64,000 nucleotides of DNA from Symsagittifera roscoffensis (lineage: Eukaryota > Xenacoelomorpha > Acoela > Convolutidae). The notes below the pieces were generated by a model. It had not been told where the DNA came from. It saw only the letters and a program-made list of their open reading frames with translations, and made no database searches. The stretch's first letter is position 1, and each line of letters starts with the position of its first letter. A program made the translations under genes and the position numbers. Location of the stretch: positions 40,336,530 through 40,400,529 of the forward strand of contig NC_087064.1 in the NCBI RefSeq assembly GCF_963678635.1, written 5' to 3'. Of the stretch, positions 43,991 through 55,590 are shown piece after piece.

Positions 43991-44599
43991 GAGATGTGAT
44001 AACTGCTTTTGAGGATGGTAAAAAGAAAATGGTTGGTGATGGTGGAACTATGTTTGACGAATAACGAAGACATTCTGAAGTTTTGGGATCCAAGTCTATC
44101 GACAGATGACCGAAATCTTCTTTCGTTGCCATCTGATACGCATGACGGAGGAATTTTGCATTGTTCAACTGTCTGCCTAAATAAGCAATTTGTTGAATGT
44201 CTCGAGGTGATTTGAACAAAATTAAGTGAGTTTTATTCAAATCTATTGTACGTGATTGCTTACTTTGCTGAAATAAATTGTGCTTGACATAAATATCATG
44301 AACATTTTTATGTCGGCCTGCTGTAGCTAATTTAACAAAAATTTTTTATTATTAAAAATTTCTTTACAGGTATCATCAAAGACAATCATACAATCCCGCA
44401 AGTTATTAACAATTTCAAAGCTGAACAATTTTATAAATTCAATATCAAACTTGTTGTGAGAAACAAAGGAACGGTATTTGGGTTGATCATGAAGATAAAA
44501 ATAAAATATCTTGTTATACGATGGATTGAATGTACCTTTGAGAAGCATTTGATAAAATAAATCAGTTTTGCCAGATCTCGAGGGACCTGAAACGGACAC
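43941..44599 (-). pseudogene. Polinton genome-packaging ATPase (FtsK/HerA type)
   Basis: Walker A is GPSRSGKT (44585-44562) and Walker B is CMIVFDD (about 44395). Further conserved parts are ATAGRHKNVHDIYVKHNLF (about 44320-44265) and HLILFKSPRDIQQIAYLGRQL (about 44228-44166). One frameshift in an A-run near 44335 separates the two halves. These ATPases pump DNA into capsids. A short upstream piece (IPKYNNE, near 44640) may be its N-terminus. Confidence 0.8.
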
Positions 44600-45267
44600 A
44601 AAGAGACGATCTTTTCTGAAATGATCTTATTCATTATTATATTTTGGGATTGGGTAACATGTAAACAACTGTACTGGATAGTATTGAAAGCCAAATGGCA
44701 GTCTCGTCACAACTAAGATTGTAAAAAGACAATTTTGAATTAGATAAAGAGAGCAAAATGAAAACGAAACAGACTTGTGTGAAAAAGACAACTTCTGCAG
44801 ACGGAAGAGAAACAGAATTACAAAATTCCAAGATCTGTTTTTGTGAGATAAAGACTGTTCGGCACCACCAATGTCTACAAAGTCGCAATCATTTTTCTCG
44901 ACAGTGGTTTCATCATTTTCCATGTTTACTGGAAGACTTTTTTGCTTATTTGTATCAAGGTTGATAGTTACTTACTCTCTCTGATCTATTGCCGTTTGTT
45001 TTGTATTTTATTATATATCTTGCTTTGTTTTTGTCTGTCAGAAGTATCCGAACAATTTTTTCTACGTTTCCGGTACTGCTTTTGTCTAATAACTCTTTTG
45101 ATAAATTCTCACCTGTTACACTCAAATTTAGTGTGTTTTTTTGAAATTTTCAATATTCAAACACGACATGTTAGCAACTCCTAATCACACAAGATCAAAA
45201 GAAAATGAAAACAATCAATAAATATGTTTATTATGATTCACAAAACTTGGCCTATATATGTGATTCT

Positions 45268-45765
45268 TCATTTCGGTTCAACATGCAAATCAATTCCTCG
45301 TTCAATGAAGAAAAACTCATACTTTGTGAATTTGTCATGGTTACAATTAGATTTGCACTTTACAACAAAATGAGCAGCAACTCTGATAGTGGCTTGAACT
45401 AAATGTATTTCGTCAACGTTATCAGTTTTGACTAATTCTTTTAGTTCAGCTGAAAGCTGATGGTCATGCAAATGGACTTGTCTTCTCTCTCCCAGCTGAG
45501 GTTGCAGCCCTTCAAGAATGAGATTGTACAGGTGAAAGTAGTCAAGAACTGTAAAAAATTTCCGTAAAGTATCGATTTCGATATCGTTCAGTGTAATTTT
45601 TTCGAGTTCTTGCGGGTAAGGTTTTCCTCGACAACCTAATATGCCTGTATGCGTAAGAGTAACTTTAACTCTTGGTGTTAAGTTGTTTTCAGGACTCTGA
45701 TTAGTCATTGAAGCGTAAACCACCAAATTTGGAGATAAGGTTGTTTGCATCATTGGACAGTTCAT
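45268..45765 (-). CDS. unidentified Polinton protein, 165 residues
   Basis: Open frame with no recognised domain. It has hydrophobic and charged stretches such as LRKFFTVLDYFHLYNLILEG and a HLHDHQL motif. It lies just left of the tandem duplication, on the same strand as the capsid genes. Unlike its neighbours it is unbroken, which argues that it was a real gene. Confidence 0.45.
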   Translation of the reverse strand: MNCPMMQTTLSPNLVVYASMTNQSPENNLTPRVKVTLTHTGILGCRGKPYPQELEKITLNDIEIDTLRKFFTVLDYFHLYNLILEGLQPQLGERRQVHLHDHQLSAELKELVKTDNVDEIHLVQATIRVAAHFVVKCKSNCNHDKFTKYEFFFIERGIDLHVEPK

Positions 45766-45825
45766 TTTGTAACCAATCGAAAAAAAATAACTATGGATTT
45801 TCTACGGGTACAGTGCTTTAATAAT

Positions 45826-46260
45826 TGATGCGAGGGAAGTAATGAGAATGTCGTTTGCAAATTAGTTTTTCTTGACCAAATAACTGTTCAATTTTTTTGG
45901 CAGCCAATGTCTTCCAAATTATTCACGGGTAATTTCAAGTATTCAGCTAATAAAACAGATTTTTTTGTGCCTTTAGCAAAAAAATGGGAATTTGGGTTCC
46001 TCAAACGAATGCTGTCAAAAATTTGATCCAACTATGAGTAAGGGTATTCACCTTCGTCCCAACGAAGCCCGTGTAGATATTTAGATACCCAATTGTAAGC
46101 TTTTTCTCTTCTGTTGAAAAACTGTTGAAATGAACTGGTGGCAGAAAATGAATTGTATCAACTGTATTAGCAGAGCAAACGGAAAGTTCCTTTATGATCA
46201 AAGGTTTCTTGCCACATTTAAAACCTTCAATGTCTAAAAAAAATGAGATGGTTGAAAAAC
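45826..46260 (-). pseudogene. Polinton accessory protein 1, unit 1
   Basis: Homologous to 51336-51755. It keeps IIKELSVCSANTVDTIHFLP and the WIKFLTAFV region but has frameshifts near 46075 and 46020. See the unit 2 copy for domain remarks. Confidence 0.5.
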
Positions 46261-46341
46261 ACTTTTTTAGTTTTCTTTCTTTGGGTTAACATGACTCTCA
46301 CTCAACATTCCAACAAACGAAATAACTTTGGTTTGAATGCT

Positions 46342-46725
46342 TTAAGAAATAATCAAAACGCAATACCTGTCACGTGACCCAGGTAACAGTTTTTTTATTG
46401 GACAAGGCAAAACATATGTGTACCCAGGACCGGTATGATTTTTTTCTTGCAAATATCCTGCTGCGTCATGCAATATAGCATGTATTCTAAAAAATTTGAA
46501 TTGTTTCAAGTGTTTGTCGGGAGGCGAATTGTTTATTCCAATTAAATCACCATGTGGTCTGTTGTTCAAAACAAAATCCAAATTAATATCAGCATCCAAA
46601 TACAAACAAGTGGGTAAAAAACACTGAAATCTGACTGATTTGTCTGGATATTGTGATTTTAAGTCTATAACAATTTCATGAATAAGTTTTAAATCGAAAG
46701 TTGAAATCATGTTTACTGAACTCAA
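46342..46725 (-). CDS. Polinton accessory protein 2, unit 1
   Basis: 127 codons open, with CLYLDADINLDFVLNNRPH, AILHDAAGYLQEKNHTGPGY and a C-terminal SRDRYCVLI. It has no recognised fold. The same protein is at 51906-52217, where the C-terminus is lost. Conservation between the units concentrates in the HDAAGYL...GPGYTY region. Confidence 0.4.
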   Translation of the reverse strand: MSSVNMISTFDLKLIHEIVIDLKSQYPDKSVRFQCFLPTCLYLDADINLDFVLNNRPHGDLIGINNSPPDKHLKQFKFFRIHAILHDAAGYLQEKNHTGPGYTYVLPCPIKKLLPGSRDRYCVLIIS

Positions 46726-46757
46726 TTTAATAAAAAAAGAATAATGAAAAGTATCAA

Positions 46758-47490
46758 TTAAAACTTAACTTTCTCTTCAACAATAAATTTCACAAATAGC
46801 ACATCAGTATCTACATCAAGTTTTCCATATCCACTTGTTAAAACATATATTTTTTTTTTACAAAAAGCGGCAGAATGGGGTCCATTAATTAAACTTTCAA
46901 AGGAAAAAGGAAAAGGGAAAAGTCTATTAATTAAACTGGAAAAGGGCAATATTCAGATTTGAAGTGGCTTCCAAAAGCATATTTTTAAAAGTAGATAAAT
47001 TCGGATTTTTTTCAGTAATAACAAGTTTGAATTTTGATTGAAATTTTCTGACATAATCAGGTAAAACAACTTCGAGCATAGCTTCTGCCATTTTGTAAAG
47101 GAAAATTGATTCGAGTCGTGCTTGAAATCGTTTGTGTTTGAGGAAAGTTGAGATTTCCTGGCTCGTTTACAGTTAGACTGTGGTTTTTCTTTGTTTTCAA
47201 CATTATCAGAAATTTCACTTGTTTGCGCTCGGATTGACTTTCCCGACTTTAGTAATTTTGAAAATTTTTTGCTGCTTAAGGAAAGTCTTTGTACACATTC
47301 AAATTCAGCACCTTCAGTTGCTTTTTTGAAAACTTTCAGGAATACATAAGTTCCAATTTGGTCATATGTTTTCAATGTAGCACGCACAAATCTTTTACTG
47401 TTTTCCGAAATATCGAAATAGCAATCGCCAAAACCTTTATCTGCATTTGCTGAGCTGCTTGTTTTGGTTTTATTTATTGTAACGAGTAAA
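46758..47490 (-). pseudogene. Polinton accessory protein 3, unit 1, internally deleted
   Basis: The N-terminal part (RATLKTYDQIGTYVFLKVF, SLSSKKFSKLLKSG) and the C-terminal end (YGKLDVDTDVLFVKFIVEE) are present. The middle, about 480 bp compared with unit 2, is gone and the frame is broken. See unit 2. Confidence 0.5.
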
Positions 47491-47960
47491 TTTTCAAAGT
47501 AACTTGATTTAAAACTGAATAGAAAGAAATGAATGGTTCCGATTGATTGTATATGTCTGCAAAAGAAAACGTTGTATCTATTTTAATTTATATACACATG
47601 TACTTTATATCGCAAAGATATTGGATTGCAGTTTGGTTCAAATTGATAAGTATTTTGTGCATGTTCAACTGATAAGAATTTTAATGGCTGTTAAAGGTCA
47701 CAATGTTCAAACGTTAATTTTGATACAAGATATTTGTTTGAATGCAATTTAGATAAACATAGAACACCACGCAAGGTAGCATAAACTCTTTACACGCCCT
47801 TCTTTATTAAACTGATCAAAAACTACATAAGAAGTCTTGAAATTTCTAATTTTAGAAGAACCAATCCCTATTTCAATCTCTTGAGGCGTTTTCAAAATTC
47901 ATTTCAGTTTCATTTCTTTCCGCGTTACGTTCGTCCTTTTCTTCCAATTTTTTTTCAAAA

Positions 47961-48600
47961 ATGCCTTGTTATATTATTGCCGGATATTCCAATCACGAAA
48001 GAACCATTTTTTATGAAACCGTTCACGGTAATTTTGTAGCAATAATTAACGAAGAAAAAAGTTTCAATTCTGATGAGTGGACTTGTACACATCACATTTT
48101 GATTCCCAAAATTGTTTTACATTTATTCAGTAAACTTTTCTTAAAAACCTCAAAGAAAGACGAAGAACCGATTTTAAAATATTTGAGTTACCTTACAAAT
48201 TTTGGTAAATATAAGGATCCTGACGAGCCTCTTGCTCTTCAGGTTGATATTTCAACTTTCTCAAGACCAGTAAAAACTTTTTTGTATAAATACGATTGTG
48301 ATGTTACTCCGATGTGTGAAAACCAGTTAGAATATTTTGAAGAAATTGAATTTTTTGATCGTTTATGGGGAATGGAACAGATTGAATCACCATCAGTAGT
48401 TACCCCGAAAGCTTGATGATCCTTCCCATGCATTGTCACCATGGCTTGACGAACCGGGTTGCTCAACTCCAAAGCGTACATCTGTGGCTACTGTGAGCAA
48501 CCACATGGAAAACTTAACCCCTTCTCTCTGTCTAGCGCCAAAGAAAAAACGGAAGCTAACAACACTAGAGAAAGCGCAGGAGTATTTGGACCTTATATAA
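47961..48600 (+). pseudogene. Polinton accessory protein 4, unit 1
   Basis: Starts MPCYIIAGYSNHERTIFYE and runs open for 151 codons to 48416. It then shifts frame near 48410 and continues to a basic nuclear-signal-like end (PKKKRKL, LEKAQEYLDLI near 48540-48600). The C-terminus is intact in unit 2 (54089-54502). No family recognised; a nuclear role is suggested by the basic cluster only. Confidence 0.5.
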
Positions 48601-48604
48601 CTTT

Positions 48605-50270
48605 GAAACTGAGATTGAGTTTAATTGATATTTGTTTGTTTTTATTGTGTATAATAATTTAACTTAAAAATTGATTTTGAGTTTATATCTTGTGTTTGTT
48701 CAATAATTATCACATGATTGGGTTCTGATTAAAAATTTATTTCAATTTAGTTTTTTGAAAAAAGATAACTAACGTCAAAAATTAGAATGAAAGTCTTAAG
48801 AGTTTGAAGTAAAAAAAAATCATTTAGTTTTTAATTAATTGACTTTTTTTTTCAATTAAAAACAAAAAAAAGCCGTAAAATTTTCATTTTTTCCAAAAAT
48901 AGGAGTTAATATATTATCATTGAAATGCTTATTTACTTTAGTGATCTTGTGAAAAAGATTGAAAAGCATCCATACATAGGCTAATTTTTAGAAAACAAGA
49001 TAAAAAAACATCAATTTCGTTTTTTGAAAAAAAGGTAAATAACGTCAAAAAAAACTTTAAAAAAGTAATTTTGGATGAAAACTTTTGTTGTCATCTGTTT
49101 ATTCATTTGATTATCATACAAAATCAACCTAATGAAAAATAGTATAAAAGATGTTTAAAACCAACTTTTTGATAAAAAAAATATTTTTTAATGATTTTTA
49201 GTTAAAAATTTGGTTTTTTAATTACAAAAAGGAAAAAATGCATTAAATCTTTCTTTTTCTACAAATTAGAGTTAACATATGATCATTGAGACTGTTGTCT
49301 CCAAAAATGATCAGAATAAAAAAAATTCAAGTATTCATCATTATGCTAAATATTTGAGAAAAATAACAAAAATCAAATTTTTTAATTGATGACTCATCGT
49401 TTTTCGTTTTTCCGAAAAAATGCGATTTTCAACCGGAAGACAAAATTTTGTATGATGAGCAAGTGGTGTTATTATGAAAGTGCATTGAGGGACAAGACTA
49501 ATGAGAACGTGGGAGAATATGTTTTTTTAATAGTCTTTGAGAAAAACGCTAATCCCCTTAATCCCCCCTAAAACAACAAACTCATTTTTGTTTACAGAAA
49601 AGTATTTTTTCTGACTTTTTTTTCATATCGAAAGACAATTGAGACAATTTCATGATGACAAGGACCGTGTAACCAGTCCGCGATTGACATCATTCATAAC
49701 AATGCGCCTGGAAGTTTAAAAAACTGTCATTTTTCAGTTTTTGCACTACTTATTCATCATTTCAACTGTTTTTGATACAAATTTTGACATTTTTATAGGA
49801 TTTTCTGTCCCCATGACAATTGGGAGTTTTAGGATTTACCATGTGTTGTGACATGCTCAAACTTTATTCGCAATTTCGAAAATTTAATCATTTTATAATT
49901 TGAATTGATAAAATATAAAACTAAAACTTTTATCTCTTGGCTCTAAAATCATTTTGGATTAAAATTTAGCTCAAACTTGGTTGGCTTAGATTAGTTTCTA
50001 TTGTTTGTAATAAGTATTAACGTTTTAAACAACAATTTATCTGTTTCGTCCAATCGAATTTGAGTTTCACAGTTATGGCGGGAAATTCAAATCTAACTCA
50101 AATTTTGGCAGGAACTTTAATTCAAATTCAAAATTACGCGCGCAAAACACAAACCGTTTTCTCTGCAATTGGTAGACGAACAGTTATGCTTCCCATTTAC
50201 TGTCTGAGTGTAATTTGAGATCACTTGATTCTTTTTCTTTCTTGAAATCAATAGCTTAACTTATTTCAAA
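48605..50270. other. AT-rich intergenic stretch, unit 1
   Basis: No gene seen. It is shared with 54505-55640 apart from a stretch near 48740-49060 that is missing there. It lies between accessory 4 and the polymerase and may carry the polymerase promoter; no specific element recognised. Confidence 0.5.
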
Positions 50271-50272
50271 AA

Positions 50273-51276
50273 ATGTTCAAATGCAATTTTTGTCCACTGA
50301 AATATGCAAATGACAGCAATAGAAGTCGCCATGAGCGTGACAAACATTTTGTTGAAAAAGGGCTTATTATTTATCGATGCAATGAGTGTTCACTCACGGC
50401 TCAAATGCTCTCAAATATACAAAAACATATTCTTCACACATGGTCAACTTGGAGTTGTTTGTGATTATTGTCATTTGGGATTTCATTCGCCCAAAAACTT
50501 ATCAGCTCATTAACTAGCAACCCATGGTATTCCTGTTATGAGAGCTACCTCTGCTGATTTAGCCACTACAAGTGCCGCTGCTGATGCTGCTCTCGGTGAT
50601 GTGCATGCTGTCGATGAAGACCAAATCAACGGCACCAGTCTTCAAAAAAGTGAGTCTGCTTTTTTCGGTGTTCTTGAGACGTATGTGATCGGCGGAAACT
50701 GGCCCAAGGATGAAAATCAGCCGATTGACTTTTTGCAGTTTATGCAAGAGAAAAAAAATGAAATTCTCATTAAGGCTCATAAACGATCGAGTTGCATAAG
50801 GACCCAGAAAAGTTCGTTCAGCGCTAATTTAGGTTTGGTAAAACCTAAAGTAAGAAATGATTCTATTAAAACTGAGCACGACGAGCGGATTGATGTTTAT
50901 GCAAACTCTGATATGAAATCTGTGATGAGCTTGGGATTAGAATATGACGAGTTTTTTGAAATGGTCGAAAAAATGCAAGCAGTTTTGGAGACTTTTGCAT
51001 CTTATGGAAGCGGTTGGGTTTTGCAACACGTAATTCAAGTTTTTGTTAAACTTGGAAAGTTTTCACCACCCGTGGGTCATCTTATATTGACTTGCCTTTT
51101 CGAATTCTAATGTCCCAGAATTTGATAAACATTAGAAATCACGAAGATAATAAGTGCTTCGAACTTTGCTTTACCGCTGCTTATAGTCTAAAGCATGGTG
51201 TTGACCTACATCTAACTGATCAACAAAAAGTGAACCCAGCAGCTCGCGGACACAACCTGATACATACATTTCAAGC
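50273..51276 (+). pseudogene. DNA polymerase B N-terminal fragment, unit 1
   Basis: Begins with C2H2-type fingers (FKCNFCPLKY, YRCNECSLTA, CDYCHLGFHSPKNLSAH). Then comes the polymerase N-terminal extension at 50538-51110 (GSGWVLQHVIQVFV) and 51115-51270 (NIRNHEDNKCFELCFTAAYS). It is cut by the tandem-duplication junction before the exonuclease domain. A stop follows the fingers at 50513. Confidence 0.7.
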
Positions 51277-51335
51277 GAAAAAAAACTTTGGTTTTTCTAC
51301 GGGTACAATGCTTTAATAATTGATGCGAGGGAAGT

Positions 51336-51755
51336 AATGAGATTGTCGTTTGCAAATTTGTTTTTCTTGACCCAATAACTGTTCAATCTTTGGGCAGCCA
51401 ATATCTTCCAAATTTTTCACGGGTAATTTCAAGTATTCGGCTAATAAAACAGATTTTTGTGTACCTTTAGCAAAAAATGGGAATTTGGATTTCTCAAACG
51501 AATGCTGTCAAAAACTTGATCCAAGTATGAGTAAGAGTATTCACCTTCGTCCCAACGAAGCCCGTGTAGATATTTAGATACCCAATTGTAAGCTTTTTTC
51601 TCTTCTTTTGATAAATTGTTGAATTGATCTGTTGGCAGAAAATGAATTGTATCAATTGTATTAGCAGAGCAAACGGAAAGTTCCTTTATGATCAAATGTT
51701 TCTTGCCACATTTAAATCCTTCAATGTCAGATTTAATGAGATGGTTGAAAAACAT
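51336..51755 (-). pseudogene. Polinton accessory protein 1, unit 2 (nuclease-like pattern)
   Basis: Reads FFNHLIKSDIEGFKCGKKH, then KELSVCSANTIDTIHFLP, HGLRWDEGEYSYSYLDQVF and, after a frameshift near 51460, a CPKIEQLL segment. DIEGF with a following KEL and the HGLRW pattern recall DEDD-type exonuclease or RNase H-like domains seen in other invertebrate transposon proteins. I cannot place all catalytic residues, so function is a guess. Confidence 0.45.
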
Positions 51756-51905
51756 TTTTTTAATTTTCTTTCTTTAGGTTAACATGACTCTCAGTCAGCA
51801 TTCCAACAAACGAATTTACTTTGGTTTGAATGCTTTAAGAAATAAGCAAAACGCAACACCTGTCATGTGACCCATGTAACAGTTTTTTATTGGACAAGGA
51901 AAAAC

Positions 51906-52217
51906 TTATGTGTACCCAGGACCGGTATGATTTTTTTCTTGCAAATATCCTGCTGCGTCATGCAATATAGCATGTATTCTAAGAAATTTGAATTGTTTCA
52001 AGTGTTTGTCGAGAGGCGAATTGTCTATTCCAATTAAATCACTATGTGGTCTGTTGTTCAAAACAAAATCCAAATTAATATCAGCATCCAAATACAAACA
52101 AGTGGCTAAAAAATACTGAAATCTGACTGATTTGTCTGGATATTGTGATTTTAAGTCTATAACAATTTCATGAATAAGTTTTAAATCGAAAGTTGAAATC
52201 ATGTTTACTGAACTCAA
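51906..52217 (-). pseudogene. Polinton accessory protein 2, unit 2
   Basis: Near-identical to 46342-46725 but ends early after HTGPGYT because of a frameshift near 51905. Family unknown. Confidence 0.45.
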
Positions 52218-52249
52218 TTTAATAAAAAAGGAATAATGAAAAGTATCAA

Positions 52250-53360
52250 TTAAAAATTAATTTTCTCTTCAACAATAAATTTCACAAATAACACATCAGT
52301 ATCTACATCAAATTTTCCATATCCACAAAAAGTGGCAGAATGGGGTCCATTATTTAAACTTTCAAATCTTTTCAAAGTTTCTGTATTCATCTCATCTATT
52401 TGAACATGTCTGCTTTCTGTGTGTTTCTTGGAAACTGAAGTCGAAATTCTTGCGGATTTGTTTGACGTCGACGATGCAGCAGGCGTAACAGTATTATCAA
52501 TTCGTTTCTGTCCCCCAACGGCCGGAGATTTCTTGCAAACGGTTTGACTTGGTGATGTTTGTTTGTTAGATGATATTGCAGAGAGCAATAAATTGGCTAA
52601 ACGTTTTTTTTTATTGCAGTGAAGTCTAACAAATCAAGATTGGCTGCAACAGGTTGTGCTGAATAAGTGAGAGCTAGTTTAAGCTTGTCAAATAACTCAC
52701 CGTTTTCTTTGACATCTTTAGCAGGAGAAACTAAGTATTTGAAGCAAGTGAAAATACAAGGAACACTGAAACATTTTTGGGAAGGAAAAAATTGGTTTAA
52801 TTGTTCCTCTGAATCTACTTGATTCAATTTCTGGTAATGAGTTTTTTTTTCATTTTCGACTGAAAAAGGGCAATATTCAGATTTGAAGTGGCTTCCAAAA
52901 GCATAACTTTTAAAAGTAGATAAATTAGGAATTTTTTCAGTAATAACAAATTTGAAATTTGGTTCAAAATTTTTGAAATCATCAGGTAACACAACTTCGA
53001 GCATAGCTTCTGCCTTTTTGTAAAGGAAAATTAATTCGAGTCGTGCCTGAAATCGTTTGTGTTGAAGAAAGTTGAGATTTCTTGTCTCGTTTACAGTTAG
53101 ACTGTGGTTTGTCTTTGTTTTCAACAGTATCAGAAATTTCACTTGTTTGCGCTCGGATTGACTTTCCCGACTTTAGTAATTTTGAAAAATCTTTGCTGCT
53201 TAAGGAAAATCTTTGTACACAATCAAATTCAGCACCTTCAGTTGCTTTTTTGAAAACTTTCAGGAATACATATGTTCCAGTTTGGTCATATGTTTTCAAT
53301 GTAGCACGCACTAATCGCTTACTGTTTTCCAAAATATCGAAATAGCAATCGCCATAATCT
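52250..53360 (-). pseudogene. Polinton accessory protein 3, unit 2 (possible ssDNA-binding, PC4-like start)
   Basis: Three frames in order: 53360-52982 (RATLKTYDQTGTYVFLKVF, then SLSSKDFSKLLKSG), 53080-52597 (FPSQKCFSVPCIFTCFKYLV) and 52588-52250 (serine- and threonine-rich, ending VLFVKFIVEE). The first 70 residues follow the pattern of PC4/SUB1-type single-strand DNA-binding domains. That would suit a protein-primed replicon, but it is a guess from pattern only. Frameshifts lie near 53060 and 52590. Confidence 0.4.
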
Positions 53361-53869
53361 TTATCTGCATTTGCTGAGGTGCTTATTTTGGTTTTTCCTC
53401 ATCGTAACGAGTAAATTTTCAAAGTAACTTGATTTAAAACTGAATAGAAAGAAATGAATGAAAGTCTGCAAAAGAAAGCGTTGTATCTATTTTAATTTAT
53501 ATACACATGTACTTTATATCGCAAAAATATTGGATTGCAGCTTGGTTCAAATGGATAAGTATTTTGTGCATGTTCAACTGATAAGAATTTTAATGGGTGT
53601 TAAAGGTCACAATGTTTAAACGTTATTTTTGATACAAGCTATTTGTTTGAATGCAATTTAGATGAAAATAGAACACCACGCAAGGTAACATAAATATTTT
53701 ACACGCTCTTCCTTATTAAGATGATCAAAAACTAGATAGGAGGTCTTGAAATTTCTAATTTTAGAAGAACCAATTCCTACTTTAATCTCTTGAGGCGTTT
53801 TCAAAATTCATTTCAGTTTCATTTCTTTTCGCGTTACGTTTGTCCTTTTCTTCCAATTTTTCTTCAAAA

Positions 53870-54502
53870 ATGCCTTGTTATATTATTGCCGGATATTGCA
53901 ATCACGAAAGAACCATTTTTTATGAAACCGTTCATGGTAATTTTGTAGCAATAATTAACGAAGAAAAAGTTTCAATTCTGATGAGTGGACTTGTACATAT
54001 CACATTATGATTCCCAAAATTTTTTTCATTTTTCAGTAAACTTTTCTTAAAAAACTCAAAGAAAGACGAAGAAGTTAATTTAAAGTATTTGAGTTACCTT
54101 ACAAATTCTGGTAAATATAAGGATCCTGACGAGCCTCTTGCTCTTCAGGTTGATATTTCAATTTTATCAAGACCAGTAAAAACTTTTTTGTATAAATACG
54201 ATTGTGATGTTACTCCGATGTGTGAAAACCAGTTAGAATACTTTGAAGAATGTGAAATTTTTGATCGTTTATGGGTAATGGAACAAATTGAATCACCATC
54301 AGTAATTACCCCGAAAGCTGATCCTTCCACTGCAGTGTCACCATGGCTTGACGAACCGGGTTGCTCAACTCCAAATCTTACCCCTGTGGCTACTGTGAGC
54401 AACCACATGGAAAACTTAACCCCTTCTCTCTGTCTAGCGCCAAAGAAAAAAAGGAAGTTAACAACACTAGAGAAAGCGCAGGAGTATTTGGACCTTATAT
54501 AA
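53870..54502 (+). pseudogene. Polinton accessory protein 4, unit 2
   Basis: Starts with the same MPCYIIAGY segment, is frameshifted near 53970, and is open from 54089 to 54502. It ends with APKKKRKLTTLEKAQEYLDLI (first 20 residues shared with unit 1 in pieces). The N-terminal half is broken here and the C-terminal half in unit 1, so both copies are defective in different places. Confidence 0.5.
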
Positions 54503-54504
54503 CT

Positions 54505-55590
54505 TTGAAACTGAGGTTGAGTTTTATTGATTTTTGTTTGTATTTATTGTGTAAAATAATTTAACTTTAAAATTGAGTTTGAGTTTGTATCTTGTATTTG
54601 TTCATTAATTATCACATGATTGGGTTCTGATTAAAAATTTATTTCAATTTAGTTTTTTGAAAAAAGATAATTAACGTCAAAAAAAAACTGTAAAAAAATA
54701 ATTTTGGATGAAAACTTATGTTGTCATATGTTTATTCAAATAGTTATCATACAAATTAAACATAATGAAAAATAGTATAAAAGATGTTTAAAAGATGATT
54801 TGATTTTTTAATTACAAAAAGGAAAAAAATGCATTAAATCTTTCTTTTTCTACAAATTGGAGTGAACATATGATCATTGAGACTGCTGACTCCAAAAATG
54901 ATCCTGATAAAAAAAATACAAGTATTCATGATTATGCTAAGTAGTTGAGAAAAATAAGAAAAATCAAATTTTTTAATTGATGACTCATCGTTTTTCATTT
55001 TTCCGAAAAAATGCAATTTTCAACCAGAAGACGCAATTTTTTATGATGAGCAAGTGGTGTTATTATGAAAGTGCAATGAGGGGCACGACTAATGAGAATG
55101 TGGGAGTATATATTTTTTCAATAGTCTTCGAGAAAAACGCTAAACCCCTTAATCCCCCCTAAAACAACAAACTCATTTTTCTTTACAGAAAAGTATTTTT
55201 TCTGACTTTTTTTTCATATCGAAAGACAATTGAGACAAATTCTTGATGACATGGACCGTGCGACCGCTCCGTGATTGACATCATTCATAACAATGCGCCT
55301 GGAAAGTTAAAAAACTGTCATACTTGGTTGGCTGCTCAAACTTGGTTGGCTTAAGTTAGTTTCAATTGTTTGTAATAATTTTTAACGTTTCAAACAACAA
55401 TTTTACTGTTTCGTCCAATCGAATTTGAGTTTGCAGTTATGGCGGGAAATTCAAATCTAATTCAAATTTTGGCAGGAATTTTAATTCAAATTCAAAATTA
55501 TGCGCGCAAAACACAAACCGTTTTCTCTGCAATTGGTAGACGAACAGTTATGCTTCCCATTTACTGTTGTTTCTGAGTGTAACTTGAGAT
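54505..55590. other. AT-rich intergenic stretch, unit 2
   Basis: Counterpart of 48605-50270; no gene seen. It is shorter because the 48740-49060 and 49740-49980 equivalents are mostly missing. Confidence 0.5.

Larger units (their letters stand above)
45788..51276. repeat. Polinton internal tandem duplication, unit 1
   Basis: Starts at about 45788 (CGAAAAAAAATAACTATGG) and ends in the polymerase gene at about 51276, where it joins unit 2 at CGAAAAAAAACTTTGG. Genes in order: accessory 1, 2 and 3 (minus), accessory 4 (plus), polymerase N-terminus (plus, truncated by the junction). Unit 1 has lost part of accessory 3. Confidence 0.85.
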
